Of a stretch of DNA of 64,000 nt, positions 54,004 to 63,681 are shown piece by piece. Positions within the stretch are counted from its first letter, which is position 1; every line of letters starts with the position of its first letter. The notes beneath the pieces were generated by a model. That model ran no database searches. It worked only from the letters and a program-made list of their open reading frames with translations, and was not told the DNA's origin. Location: NCBI RefSeq assembly GCF_014822185.1, contig NZ_QVLR01000089.1, positions 30,702 through 94,701 of the forward strand. The letters run 5' to 3'. The position numbers were made by a program, and so were the translations under genes. The DNA is from Azoarcus sp. Aa7. GTDB lineage: Bacteria; Pseudomonadota; Gammaproteobacteria; Burkholderiales; Rhodocyclaceae.

Positions 54004-55848
54004 ATGCCTGCCTACCCCGGCGTGCGGCGCCTGCTCGGCGCCGTGCTGTTCCTCCTCGCCGCCCTCGCACCGGCCCGCGCGGCCCCGGCCGACGATACCG
54101 AAGCGGTGCGCATCGGCGTGCTCGCCTTCCTCGGCGCCGAAGCCGCCATCGGGGAATGGTCGCCGGTCCTGCGCCGGCTGCAGGCCGCGCTGCCCGGGCG
54201 CACCGTCAGCCTCGTGCAGCTCGACCACCGTGGCCTGCGCGACGCCGCCGCCGCAGGCGAGATCGACTTCCTCATCACCAACCCCGGCCACTACGTCGAG
54301 CTCGAAGCCGAACTCGGCGCGAGCCGCATCCTGACCCTGGACCCCGGCCCGCCGCGCGCGCCCGAACGCTCGATCGGCTCCGCGGTGATCGTGAAGACCG
54401 GCAACGGCACCCTGCGCACGCTCGCCGATCTGCGCGGGCGGCGCGTCGCGGTCGTGTCGACCGAGGGATTCGGCGGCTTCCAGACGATCTGGCGCGAGCT
54501 CGCCGCGCAGGACATCGACCCGCAGCGCGACTTCGCCGAACTGAAGGTCGTCGGCCTGCCGATGACGGGCGTGTTCGAGGCGGTGGCGCGCGGCGAGGCG
54601 GATGCCGGCATCGTGCGCAGCTGTCTGCTCGAGAGCCGCGCCGAATGGCGCACCGCCTTCACGGTGCTGGGCGCACGCAGCGAGCCGGATTTCCCCTGCG
54701 CGACCTCGACGCGGCTGTATCCCGACTGGCCGCTGGCGACCCTGCGCCACACCCCAGCCGCGCTCGCCAAGGAAGTGACGCTCGCGCTGCTGGCGATGTC
54801 CGCCGCCCGCGACGGCATGGAATGGGCCGTACCCGCGGACTACCAGGCCGTGCACGAGATGTTCCGCGAGCTGCAGATCGGCCCCTACGCCTACCTGCGC
54901 GAACCGACGCTGATGGTGCTGGCCGAGCGCTACTGGCGCTGGATCGCCGGGTTCGCGCTGCTGCTGGCCGCGTGGATCCTGTACACGGTGCGTGTCGAGC
55001 ACCTCGTGCACGCGCGCACCGCCGAGCTGCGCGCGGCCCTCGCGGCGCGCGAGGCCCTCGAGGCGCGCATCCGCGCGAACCAGGAGCAGGCCGACCACCT
55101 CGCGCGCCTGTCGGTGCTGGGCGAGCTTTCCGGCACGCTCGCGCACGAGCTCAACCAGCCGCTGGCGACGATCGCCAATTACGCGCAGAGCCTCATCCGT
55201 CGCATCGACAACGGCCGGCTCACCGACGACGCCGTGCGCGAGGCCTCCGGCGAGATCGCCGGCCAGGCCGAACGCGCCGCCGCCATCCTCGGCCGCATCC
55301 GCGGCTTCGCGAAGAAACGCGCGGCGGTGCGCGAGCGCGTCGCCCCCGGAGCACTCGTCGTCGAGGCGGTCGCGCTGTTCCGCGGCATGCTCGCGAACGC
55401 GCCGGAGGTTTCCGTGGACGACACGCTGCCCGCCGACGCGATCGTCGAGGTCGATCCGCTGCAGATCCAGCAGGTGCTGCTGAACCTGCTCAAGAACGGG
55501 TACGATGCGGCGCGCGGCCTGCCACCCGGGCGCCAGCGCCTGACCGTGCGCATCGACGAGGGAAGGGGCGACAGCGACGGCCACGCGCGCATCGCCGTGC
55601 GCGACCACGGCAGCGGCCTCGACGCGGCGGCGCGCGAGCGCCTGTTCGAGCCCTTCTTCACGACCAAGCCGGACGGCCTCGGCCTGGGCCTGTCGATCTG
55701 CCGCACGATCGCCGAGGCTCACCGCGGCCGCCTGACCGTCGACGACGCGGGCGGCGGGCCGGGCTGCGAATTCGTCCTGAGCCTGCCGCTGGCACCATCC
55801 GCCAGCGAACCACCGGAGCGCCGAACCGACCATGCTGCCGACCGATGA
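54004..55848 (+). CDS. ttrS: Tetrathionate sensor kinase TtrS
   Basis: The 614-residue protein has a signal peptide, a periplasmic PhnD-like binding domain (about 35-295), one transmembrane helix near 311-330, a coiled coil and a kinase core with LAHELNQPL (His 381), NLLKNGYDA (N-box), DHGSGL and GLGLGLSI. This domain order is that of TtrS. It senses tetrathionate in the periplasm and phosphorylates TtrR. The stop overlaps the ttrR start by 17 bases, and the reductase genes follow on the opposite strand, which supports the assignment. Confidence 0.92.
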   Translation: MPAYPGVRRLLGAVLFLLAALAPARAAPADDTEAVRIGVLAFLGAEAAIGEWSPVLRRLQAALPGRTVSLVQLDHRGLRDAAAAGEIDFLITNPGHYVELEAELGASRILTLDPGPPRAPERSIGSAVIVKTGNGTLRTLADLRGRRVAVVSTEGFGGFQTIWRELAAQDIDPQRDFAELKVVGLPMTGVFEAVARGEADAGIVRSCLLESRAEWRTAFTVLGARSEPDFPCATSTRLYPDWPLATLRHTPAALAKEVTLALLAMSAARDGMEWAVPADYQAVHEMFRELQIGPYAYLREPTLMVLAERYWRWIAGFALLLAAWILYTVRVEHLVHARTAELRAALAAREALEARIRANQEQADHLARLSVLGELSGTLAHELNQPLATIANYAQSLIRRIDNGRLTDDAVREASGEIAGQAERAAAILGRIRGFAKKRAAVRERVAPGALVVEAVALFRGMLANAPEVSVDDTLPADAIVEVDPLQIQQVLLNLLKNGYDAARGLPPGRQRLTVRIDEGRGDSDGHARIAVRDHGSGLDAAARERLFEPFFTTKPDGLGLGLSICRTIAEAHRGRLTVDDAGGGPGCEFVLSLPLAPSASEPPERRTDHAADR

Positions 55849-56464
55849 AGCCGTGATCCATGTCGTGGACGACGATGCGGCCTTCCGTCGCTCGCTCGTC
55901 TTCCTGCTCGAATCGGTCGGCTGGCATGTCGCGAGTCACGCGTCCGCCGAGGACTTTCTCGCGACGCAGGCCAACGCGTCCGACGCACCGGGCTGCCTCG
56001 TGCTCGACATCCGCATGCCGACGATGAGCGGGCTGGAGCTGCAGGAGCGCCTGCGGGCGGGCGGCGCGCTGCCGCCCATCGTCTTCATCACCGGCCACGG
56101 CGACGTCGAACTCGCGGTGCAGGCGATGAAGCACGGCGCCAGCGACTTCCTGCAGAAACCGTTCAAGGATCAGGCGCTGCTCGACGCGGTCGCGGCGGCC
56201 GTGCGCCGCGGCGCCGAGGACCGCTCGCGCCACGCGCAGCGCGACGAGGCGAAAGCGCGGCTGACCCGCCTGTCGCCGCGCGAGCAGGAAGTCGCCCGCC
56301 TGGTCGCGCAGGGGCTGCCCAACAAGCTCGTCGCACGCGAGCTCGACATCAGCGAAAAGACGGTGCATGTGCACCGCCAGCATGTGATGGACAAGGCCGA
56401 GGTCGGCAGCGCCGCGGAACTCGCGCGCCTGATGCTGCGCGCCGATCCCACGGCGTTGGACTGA
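55832..56464 (+). CDS. ttrR: Tetrathionate response regulator TtrR (FixJ/LuxR type)
   Basis: The 210-residue protein has a receiver domain (VVDDDAAFRRSL, phospho-acceptor Asp near 58 in LVLDIRMPTMSG, Lys in LQKPFK) and a LuxR-type helix-turn-helix (LSPREQEVARLVAQGLPNK, then ISEKTVHVHRQHVM). It should activate ttrBCA in response to TtrS. It converges on ttrA with 14 bp between stop codons and no clear terminator in the gap. Confidence 0.92.
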   Translation: MLPTDEAVIHVVDDDAAFRRSLVFLLESVGWHVASHASAEDFLATQANASDAPGCLVLDIRMPTMSGLELQERLRAGGALPPIVFITGHGDVELAVQAMKHGASDFLQKPFKDQALLDAVAAAVRRGAEDRSRHAQRDEAKARLTRLSPREQEVARLVAQGLPNKLVARELDISEKTVHVHRQHVMDKAEVGSAAELARLMLRADPTALD

Positions 56465-56478
56465 CGCTTATCTGAAGC

Positions 56479-59400
56479 TCAGAGCTTCACGAGCCGTGCC
56501 GGCAGCCCGTTGCGCACCGAGGTGCCGGCCACCGCATCGACCCAGAGCGCCGCGCCGCCGCGGGTCGGATCGACCAAACCCAGATCGTTGAGGTTGATCC
56601 CCGCGGCAAGGTCCGGCCGCTCCGGCTGACGCGCCTCGCCGAACCGGTGCGCCCGCGCCCCCAACTCCCGATGACCGTAGCCGTGCTCGACTGCCAGCAC
56701 GCCGCGCATCACGCCCTCATGCACGATCACGCGGCAGGTCGCCGCGCCGCCGGGCGTCTGCATGCGCGCGAGGTCCCCGGTCGCGAGGCCCAGGCGCGCG
56801 GCGTCCTCGGGATGCACGATCACCGGGTTGTCCGGGTGCAGCGAGGTGATGCGCGTCGCGATGCTGTACGAGTTCTGCAGCGCGGACTTGTAGCTCACCG
56901 CGAGCAGCGGCCATTCGGCCTCGCTGTGCCGCGCGCGCATCGGCGTACCGTCGGCGAAGGCCGGAGGCTGCCAAGTCGCGCAACCCGCGAAGCGCTTGCC
57001 GGTGAGGCTGTTCTTCGCGCCGCCGACGTTGTCGTTCCACAGCCACAGGGCATTCCTGAAACGGTTGCTCTGCCAGTCGGGGTTCGCCTCGTCCTGCGCC
57101 TCCTTGGCCGGCTGGTAGCGGCCGCCGCGGGTGTACAGGAAGGCGACCTTGCGCCACTCGTCGTCCTTGAGCGTCGCCTCCAGCAGCGGGCGCAGGCGCT
57201 CGACGCCGGACAGCGCGAGATCCTCGTCCGTCGCGTCCCCGACCGGCGCCTTGCCGAGGAAGGCGATGTTCGCGCCGCCGCGCAGGTACCAGTGCTCGGG
57301 GCGCTCCAGCGGCAGGCGCTTGCCGTCCATGTCGGCGAGCCCTTCCGGCCCGAAACCCGGCAGGCCCATCGCCTTCGCCAGCGCGATGAAGAAGGTCTCC
57401 ATGCCGATCGCGTCGCCCTCGGGCGTCCTGGCCGCCTTCGGCTCGACGACCGGCCAGCGCGCGGTCGTCGCCTTCGTCGGCACGCCGTTCCACGGCGCAC
57501 TCCAGCCCCAGCTTTCGTACATCAGCGAGTCGGGCACGATGTAGTCGGCGAAAGCATTGCTCTCGTTGATCAGCGGATCGACCGAGACGATCAGCGGGAT
57601 CTTCTTCGGGTCCGCGAGTTCCTTCTCGATCAGCGGGCGCACGCCGGGCAGGCCGTACACCGGGTTCGAGCTCCACAACACCAGCGCCTTGAGCCCGTAG
57701 GGATAGCCGCGCAGCATCGCCGGGAACCACTCCGTAACGAGACCCGGCGCGTTCGGGAACCACGCGTCGCGCGCCGGATAGGGCTTGCCTGCGGCCTTGC
57801 GGCGCGCGAACTCGGCGGACTTCTCGTACGGCACGTTGCGCCCGAGCGGCGTGCCCCTGGGCTTCACCATCCCGGGGAAGGTCTCGAGGTCGTAACGCGG
57901 CCCCGCGCCGGCGTCCTTGAAGCCGCCGCCATTGACGACGAAGCCGCCCTTCCAGTTGAGGTTGCCGACGAGCGCGTTGAGCGTAACGACCGCATAGGCG
58001 TTGTAGAAGCCGTTGCCCGCCATCATGCCGCCGTGCGCAATCGCGCAGGCCTTGCGGCCGTGGCGGCTGAATTCGTCGGCGAGACCGGTGACGACCTCTT
58101 CCGGCACGCCGCAGATCGCCGAGTATTCGGCGATGCCCTGCTGCTGCGCCGATTCGCGCAACAGTTCGTACGAAGTCTTCACCGCCAGCACCTGGTCGCC
58201 GACCGTCACCGGCCCGCTCGCTTCGAGGGGCGCGGCAGCGGTCGCCGTCTCCGCCGGCATCGGTCTGCCGTCCGGCCCCAGCACGAGGTAGGGGTCCGCC
58301 TCCTTGTACTTCTCCTCCTCGGCCACCGTCATGCCGATGTCCGAGCCGCGCAGGAAGCGCCCTTCGCGCGGGTGGCCCTTCTCGGTGACCACCAGCCAGC
58401 TCGCGTTCGTGAAGGACGGCTCGCCCGCGGCTTCCGCCGCCTTCAGGTTCGGGTACGCGAGATAGGCCGTATTCACGCGCCCGTGCTCGAACATCCAGCG
58501 CATCATGCCCATCACCAGCGCGCCGTCCGTGCCCGGGCGGATCGGCACCCAGCGCCCGCGCTCGCCCGCCGCGCGGTTGTCGGCATTGGTCAGCACCGGG
58601 TCGACGACGACGTACTCCAGCCGCCCTTCGCTGCGCCCCTTCGCGAGCAGCGTACCGGTGCGCTTGAAGGGGTTGCCGGCGTTGCCCGGCGCGGTGCCGA
58701 TGAAGATCACGAACTCGGCGTTCGCGAGGTCCGGCTTCGCGTGCGGCATCTTCTTCATGTCGCCGAACAGCGCGCCCGAACCGGAACGGTAGGCGCCGCC
58801 GCAGTAGGAGCCGTGGCCGACGAAGTTCAGCGTGCCGTAGGCCTGGTTCCAGAAGCGCCGCGCGAAGGCCTCGCGCCCGTCGTTGACGCTGGAGATCAGC
58901 GCGACCTGGTTCACCTTCGGCCCCAGCTCGGGCGCTGCCGGATCGATCGGCGTGGCGAGGTCGCGCAGCGCCCGCAAACCCTCGACAGGGCCCTCGCCGA
59001 ACAGGTTGCCGCCCTCGACCAACTCCTTCACCAGCTGCTCGAACGGGATCGGCTGCCACCTGCCGCCGTTGCGCGGCCCGACGCGCTTCAGCGGAGTCAG
59101 CACGCGGAAGGGCGAGTTCATCTGATCCATCGCCGCGTTGCCGCGCCCGCAGGCCGTCGAGCGCGTCGCCAGCCCCTTGTCCTGGAAGCGCGACAGCGCG
59201 ACGAAGCTTTCCTTCACGGACGCCTTCATCGGCAGGTGCGGCTCCGTCGACAGCGGGCTGTATGGGTTACCGGCGACACGCAGGACATTGCCGGTCGCCT
59301 TGTCGACGCGCACGCGCACGCCGCACTGCGTCGTGCAGCCCAGGCAGGCGGTGTAGCTCACCTGCTGCTTCGGGTTCATGCGCAGCTCGCCGGTCGTATG

Positions 59401-59562
59401 GTCGACAGAAAACTCCGGCTCGGCGGAGCGGCCGTGGATGTTATGCGCCTTCGGTTCCTCCCCGACTAGGCCCGAGACCATGCGACCGAAGGTCTGGGAG
59501 AAACCCGCGGCGAAGGCGGCAAGGCCCCCGGCGGCGATCAGTTCGCGACGTTGGATTTTCAT
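56479..59562 (-). CDS. ttrA: Tetrathionate reductase catalytic subunit TtrA
   Basis: The 1027-residue molybdopterin oxidoreductase has a twin-arginine signal (QRRELIAAGG), a [4Fe-4S] motif with Cys 73, 76 and 80 (ACLGCTTQCG) and a fourth Cys near 137 (STACGRGN), and the C-terminal molydopterin-dinucleotide-binding domain (PVIVHPEDAARLGL). Length fits TtrA. It is exported folded to the periplasm, where it reduces tetrathionate to thiosulfate with electrons from TtrB and TtrC. It is the last gene of ttrBCA. Confidence 0.94.
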   Translation of the reverse strand: MKIQRRELIAAGGLAAFAAGFSQTFGRMVSGLVGEEPKAHNIHGRSAEPEFSVDHTTGELRMNPKQQVSYTACLGCTTQCGVRVRVDKATGNVLRVAGNPYSPLSTEPHLPMKASVKESFVALSRFQDKGLATRSTACGRGNAAMDQMNSPFRVLTPLKRVGPRNGGRWQPIPFEQLVKELVEGGNLFGEGPVEGLRALRDLATPIDPAAPELGPKVNQVALISSVNDGREAFARRFWNQAYGTLNFVGHGSYCGGAYRSGSGALFGDMKKMPHAKPDLANAEFVIFIGTAPGNAGNPFKRTGTLLAKGRSEGRLEYVVVDPVLTNADNRAAGERGRWVPIRPGTDGALVMGMMRWMFEHGRVNTAYLAYPNLKAAEAAGEPSFTNASWLVVTEKGHPREGRFLRGSDIGMTVAEEEKYKEADPYLVLGPDGRPMPAETATAAAPLEASGPVTVGDQVLAVKTSYELLRESAQQQGIAEYSAICGVPEEVVTGLADEFSRHGRKACAIAHGGMMAGNGFYNAYAVVTLNALVGNLNWKGGFVVNGGGFKDAGAGPRYDLETFPGMVKPRGTPLGRNVPYEKSAEFARRKAAGKPYPARDAWFPNAPGLVTEWFPAMLRGYPYGLKALVLWSSNPVYGLPGVRPLIEKELADPKKIPLIVSVDPLINESNAFADYIVPDSLMYESWGWSAPWNGVPTKATTARWPVVEPKAARTPEGDAIGMETFFIALAKAMGLPGFGPEGLADMDGKRLPLERPEHWYLRGGANIAFLGKAPVGDATDEDLALSGVERLRPLLEATLKDDEWRKVAFLYTRGGRYQPAKEAQDEANPDWQSNRFRNALWLWNDNVGGAKNSLTGKRFAGCATWQPPAFADGTPMRARHSEAEWPLLAVSYKSALQNSYSIATRITSLHPDNPVIVHPEDAARLGLATGDLARMQTPGGAATCRVIVHEGVMRGVLAVEHGYGHRELGARAHRFGEARQPERPDLAAGINLNDLGLVDPTRGGAALWVDAVAGTSVRNGLPARLVKL

Positions 59563-59584
59563 GATCGATATCCTGTAAGCCGAT

Positions 59585-60682
59585 TCACGCGCCAGTGGCG
59601 CCGGACTTGCCGATCCGCTCGAGGGGCAGCAGCGTCGTCAGCACGACGAAGAGGAAGATCCACAGCCCGGCCGTGCCGACGATGCCCATCAGGCCCTCGG
59701 GGCCGAGCGGAAGCTGGTAGCTGTAATAGCCCGCGCCGGTCTTGGGCACTTCCTGCCCGCCGATGAAGATCGTCCAGCGCATCATCCATGCGGAGTGCAG
59801 CGCGAGGAGCCCGATCAGCAGGCCCGAGCCCGGCCGCTTCAGCGCGATCGCCAGCGTCACGACGGTCGCAACGGCCGCCCACACCGCGCTCACCTTCCAG
59901 TTCGCCGACGGCGCAACCTCGGCCAGCGCCTGCGCATGCACCGGCGACATCCCGCTCATGCCCAGCACGAGCCACACCGCACCGACGAGCAACGCGGCGC
60001 ACTGCGTGAGTGCCAGCGCGATCGCCATGCGCCGCGTCGCCGCCGGATCGCCCCCGTCCGGCAGATAGCGGTTGAACACCAGCGCGAGGCCCAGCCCGCC
60101 CGCCACCGCGGTGACGAAGAACTGCACCGGCAGCATCGGCGTGTGCCACAGCGGGCGCGCGCGCACCAGCATCACCTCGACACCGGTGTACAGCGCGACC
60201 AACGCCGCGCCGATGAACGCGAGCAGCGCCGCCGCGACCAGCGCCTTGCGGCTCTCGTGCCCGCCGTAGGCGAGCCCGCGCGCGAGGCCCGCGAGCCTGC
60301 CGCCGTCTTCCGCATGGCGCGCGAGCGCCGGACGGAAGGCGAGCCACGCGTACAGGATCAGCCCCGTCAGATACACGGGAATGAAGAACGCCCCCCACGA
60401 CATCCACGAGCTGGGCGTGAAGTAGGCGTAGAAGTGCCAGAAGCGGCCCGGCTGGTGCAGGTCGGCGAGCAGCGCGACGGGCGCGGTGAGCCCGCACACC
60501 AGCGCCGCGAGCAGCGCCAGGCGCGAGATGCCTTCCCAGCCGCAGCGGCGGAACACCAGTCCGGGCAGCGACACGAGATAGGCGCCGTAGGACAGGCCGA
60601 TGAGGAAGAAGTACTGCACCGCCCACGGCAGCCACGCGACCTCGCGCGCGACATTGACGGTTTCGACGATATCCGGGGTCAT
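59585..60682 (-). CDS. ttrC: Tetrathionate reductase membrane subunit TtrC
   Basis: The 365-residue integral membrane protein has about nine hydrophobic helices and belongs to the NrfD/PsrC family. It oxidises quinol and passes electrons to the iron-sulfur subunit TtrB. It lies between ttrB (19 bp away) and ttrA (22 bp away) in one operon. Confidence 0.93.
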   Translation of the reverse strand: MTPDIVETVNVAREVAWLPWAVQYFFLIGLSYGAYLVSLPGLVFRRCGWEGISRLALLAALVCGLTAPVALLADLHQPGRFWHFYAYFTPSSWMSWGAFFIPVYLTGLILYAWLAFRPALARHAEDGGRLAGLARGLAYGGHESRKALVAAALLAFIGAALVALYTGVEVMLVRARPLWHTPMLPVQFFVTAVAGGLGLALVFNRYLPDGGDPAATRRMAIALALTQCAALLVGAVWLVLGMSGMSPVHAQALAEVAPSANWKVSAVWAAVATVVTLAIALKRPGSGLLIGLLALHSAWMMRWTIFIGGQEVPKTGAGYYSYQLPLGPEGLMGIVGTAGLWIFLFVVLTTLLPLERIGKSGATGA

Positions 60683-60701
60683 GATCGCTCTCCTGTTCGC
60701 G

Positions 60702-61454
60702 TCAGCCGTGCGCCTTGCGCGGCTGCCACAGCGTGCCCTGGCCCTCGACCTTGCCCTGGAAGCGTTCGTCGAGGCCGATGTAGAACACGCGCGGCTCGGT
60801 GCCCTGCTCGGGCTTCAGCACCTTCACCTCGGCCTTGGCCGCATCGAGCCGGCGGCGCAGCTCGCCCTGCGGGTCGTTCAGGTCGCCGAAGATGCGCGCC
60901 CCACCGACACAGGTCTCGACGCAGGCCGGCAACAGCCCCGCATCCACGCGATGCGCGCAGAACGTGCATTTGTCCGCCTTGTTGGTCGCGTGATTGATGA
61001 AGCGCGCGTCGTAGGGGCAGGCCTGCACGCAGTAGGCGCAGCCGACGCAGCGCTCGCCGTCGACCGCGACGATGCCGTCCTCGCGCTTGAAGGTCGCACC
61101 GACCGGGCACACGGGGATGCAGGGGGGCTCCGCGCAGTGGTTGCACAGGCGCGGCAGCATGTAGGTGCCGGCCGGCTGGGTGGCCGGATGGTCAGCGTCA
61201 GTGAGTTTCACGCTGTAGGTCGACACGACGGTGCGGAAGCTGCCTTCCGGCACCGCGTTTTCCTGGATGCACGCGACGGTGCAGGCCTGGCAGCCGATGC
61301 ACTTGCGCACATCGACGAGCATCGCCCAATGGTGCTTGCCGTGCGTCGCCAGCGCCGGCGCGGGCAGGGCAACCGCAGCGGCGGTGAGCACCGGGATGCC
61401 CCGCAGGAAGGCACGGCGCGACGCCGACACTTCACGCGGATCTTGGTCTTTCAT
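60702..61454 (-). CDS. ttrB: Tetrathionate reductase iron-sulfur subunit TtrB
   Basis: The 250-residue protein has a twin-arginine signal (SRRAFLRG) and four ferredoxin-type cysteine clusters (CIGCQACTVAC, CNHCAEPPCIPVC, CVGCAYCVQAC, CTFCAHRV...C), as in DMSO reductase-type electron-transfer subunits. It carries electrons from TtrC to TtrA in the periplasm. It is the first gene of the operon; the 244-bp upstream region should hold the TtrR-dependent promoter, but I could not identify a specific box. Confidence 0.94.
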   Translation of the reverse strand: MKDQDPREVSASRRAFLRGIPVLTAAAVALPAPALATHGKHHWAMLVDVRKCIGCQACTVACIQENAVPEGSFRTVVSTYSVKLTDADHPATQPAGTYMLPRLCNHCAEPPCIPVCPVGATFKREDGIVAVDGERCVGCAYCVQACPYDARFINHATNKADKCTFCAHRVDAGLLPACVETCVGGARIFGDLNDPQGELRRRLDAAKAEVKVLKPEQGTEPRVFYIGLDERFQGKVEGQGTLWQPRKAHG

Positions 61455-61698
61455 GACAACGCTCCAATGGTTTGGGAGTCGCTGCCACTCTAGGCCTGCG
61501 GGGAAACCGCCGAAATTGGAGGGATCAGGAAGCGCGCTAGACGCTTTTCCCTATTGCGGCGGGGCAAATTCCCCAGCCATTCACCCGCAACGGAATGCCC
61601 TGCAGGCAGGACGCGCCGAAGCGCCGCGCGGCCTTCGACACCCCGGGAGCGAACCGGCGTAGCGGGCGCAGCCGCAATCGACGGGGTTCAGGAGCCCC

Positions 61699-63681
61699 TC
61701 AGCGCCCCTCCAGCATCGCCATCAGGTTCGCGACGCGCGCCCGCCCCTCTTCCTTCGACACCGGCGCATTCGTCTTGCGGTCGCTCATCTTGATGTCGCC
61801 GCCCATCTCGGCGATGAAGCGCGACGGTTCGCAGGTGCGCGTCTCCTTGCCGGCCTTGCGCCGCTCGCACCACGTGATGTTGAGCGTGCGCTGCGCGCGC
61901 GTGATGCCCACGTACATCAGGCGACGCTCCTCATCCACCTTGTCCTCGTCGATCGAGGACTGGTGCGGCAACAGGCCTTCCTCGACGCCGACCAGAAACA
62001 CGTGCTTGAACTCCAGCCCCTTCGACGCGTGCAGCGTCGCCAGCTGCACGCCGTCGAACTCGGCGTCGTCCTTGTCCAGCATCGAGATCAGCGCGATCGT
62101 CTGCGTCAGCTCGATCAGGTTCTTGCCGTCCGCCTCGCCCTTCCTGCCCAGCCAGCCGACGAAGTCGCGCACGTTGCTCCACTTCGACTCCGCCTCGCGC
62201 GTGTCGAGGTGCTCGAACAGCCACGCCTCGTAGCGGATCGCCGCGAGCAGGTCCTCCAGCACACGCGCGGCCGGCTCGCGATGGGCGCGGTACTGCATGC
62301 GGTTGATGAAATTCGCGAACTCCTGCAACTGCTCCAGCTGGCGCGCGTTGAGCGCATGCGCCGCGCCTTCCTCGAACACCGCCGCGAACAGGCTCACGTG
62401 GCGACGCCCGGCGTAGTTGCCGATCGCCTCGATCGTCGCCGCGCCGACCCCGCGCCGCGGCGTCGTGATCGCGCGGATGAAGGCGAGGTCGTCGTCCTCG
62501 TTCATCAGCAGGCGCAGCCACGACATCAGGTCGCGGATCTCCGCCTTGTCGAAGAAGGACTGCCCGCCCGACATCACGTAGGGGATCTTCTGGTTGCGCA
62601 GCTGCTGCTCGATCACCCGCGCCTGATGGTTGCCGCGGTACAGGACCGCGTAGTCCGAGAACTTCGTGCGGTGCTCGAACTTGTGCGCGCTGATCTTCGA
62701 CGCGATCCACTCCGCCTCGTGGTCCGCGTCGCGGCACGCCGTCACCGCGATCTGCTCGCCGTCGCCGTGCTCGGACCACAGGCGCTTGTCGAAGAGCTTC
62801 TCGTTGTTCGCGATGACCGTGTTCGCCGCGGTGAGGATGCGCCGCGACGAGCGGTAGTTCTGCTCCAGCTTGATGACCTTCAGCTTCGGATAGTCCTGCT
62901 GCAGCAGCTTCAGGTTCTCGACGTCGGCACCCCGCCACGCATAGATCGCCTGATCGTCGTCGCCCACCGCCGTGAACGCGCCGCGCACGCCGGAGAGCTG
63001 GCGCAGCAGCCGGTATTGCGCCTTGTTCGTGTCCTGGTATTCGTCGACCAACAGGTAGCGCAGCTTGTTCTGCCAGCGCTCGCGCACGTCCGGGTTCTCC
63101 TCCAGCAGGCGCACCGGCAGCGAGATCAGGTCGTCGAAATCCACCGCCTGATAGGCGCGCAACGTACGCTCGTACTCCGCGTAGAGCATCGCCGCAGCCG
63201 ACGAGATCTCGTCGTCGGCGAGCTGCGCGGCCTCGGCCGGCGTGATCATCGCGTTCTTCCAGCCTGAGATCTGCCACTGCATCGCCTTCGAGCGCGCCTT
63301 GTCCGAATCGCGCGAGATGTCGGAGACGATCTGCACCGTGTCGGACGCGTCGAGGATCGAGAACTGCGGCTTCAGCCCGCAATGCAGCGCCTCCTGGCGG
63401 ATCATCTTCACGCCCAGCGCATGGAAGGTACACACCGTCAGTCCGCCCGGCGCGCGCCCGCCCATCAGGCCCGCGACGCGCTCCTGCATCTCCTTTGCCG
63501 CCTTGTTGGTGAAGGTGATCGCCGCGATGTTCGAGGGGTTCAGGCCGCACTCGTTGATCAGGTGCGCGATCTTGTGCGTGATCACCCGCGTCTTGCCGCT
63601 GCCGGCGCCGGCCAGCACGAGGCTCGGTCCGTCGAGGTAGCGGATCGCTTCGCGCTGCGGGGCATTCAGGAGTGCGGACAT
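61699..63681 (-). CDS. rep: ATP-dependent DNA helicase Rep
   Basis: The 660-residue protein is a superfamily 1A helicase with Walker A AGAGSGKT at 24-31, motif II DEYQDTN, FTNKAAKEMQ (motif Ia region), LEQNYRSSRRIL (motif IV) and THASKGLEF-like LATLHASKGLEF (motif V), plus GITRAQ (motif VI). The size and the opening (LNAPQREAIRYLDGPSLVLAG) fit Rep rather than UvrD. It unwinds DNA 3'-5' at stalled forks. Confidence 0.93.
   Translation of the reverse strand: MSALLNAPQREAIRYLDGPSLVLAGAGSGKTRVITHKIAHLINECGLNPSNIAAITFTNKAAKEMQERVAGLMGGRAPGGLTVCTFHALGVKMIRQEALHCGLKPQFSILDASDTVQIVSDISRDSDKARSKAMQWQISGWKNAMITPAEAAQLADDEISSAAAMLYAEYERTLRAYQAVDFDDLISLPVRLLEENPDVRERWQNKLRYLLVDEYQDTNKAQYRLLRQLSGVRGAFTAVGDDDQAIYAWRGADVENLKLLQQDYPKLKVIKLEQNYRSSRRILTAANTVIANNEKLFDKRLWSEHGDGEQIAVTACRDADHEAEWIASKISAHKFEHRTKFSDYAVLYRGNHQARVIEQQLRNQKIPYVMSGGQSFFDKAEIRDLMSWLRLLMNEDDDLAFIRAITTPRRGVGAATIEAIGNYAGRRHVSLFAAVFEEGAAHALNARQLEQLQEFANFINRMQYRAHREPAARVLEDLLAAIRYEAWLFEHLDTREAESKWSNVRDFVGWLGRKGEADGKNLIELTQTIALISMLDKDDAEFDGVQLATLHASKGLEFKHVFLVGVEEGLLPHQSSIDEDKVDEERRLMYVGITRAQRTLNITWCERRKAGKETRTCEPSRFIAEMGGDIKMSDRKTNAPVSKEEGRARVANLMAMLEGR

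Noticed and set aside
53755..55833. A 692-codon minus-strand open frame
   Set aside because: Antisense to ttrS; composition is typical of a shadow frame.
56647..59469. A 940-codon plus-strand open frame
   Set aside because: Antisense to ttrA; Arg/His-rich translation without any recognisable motif.
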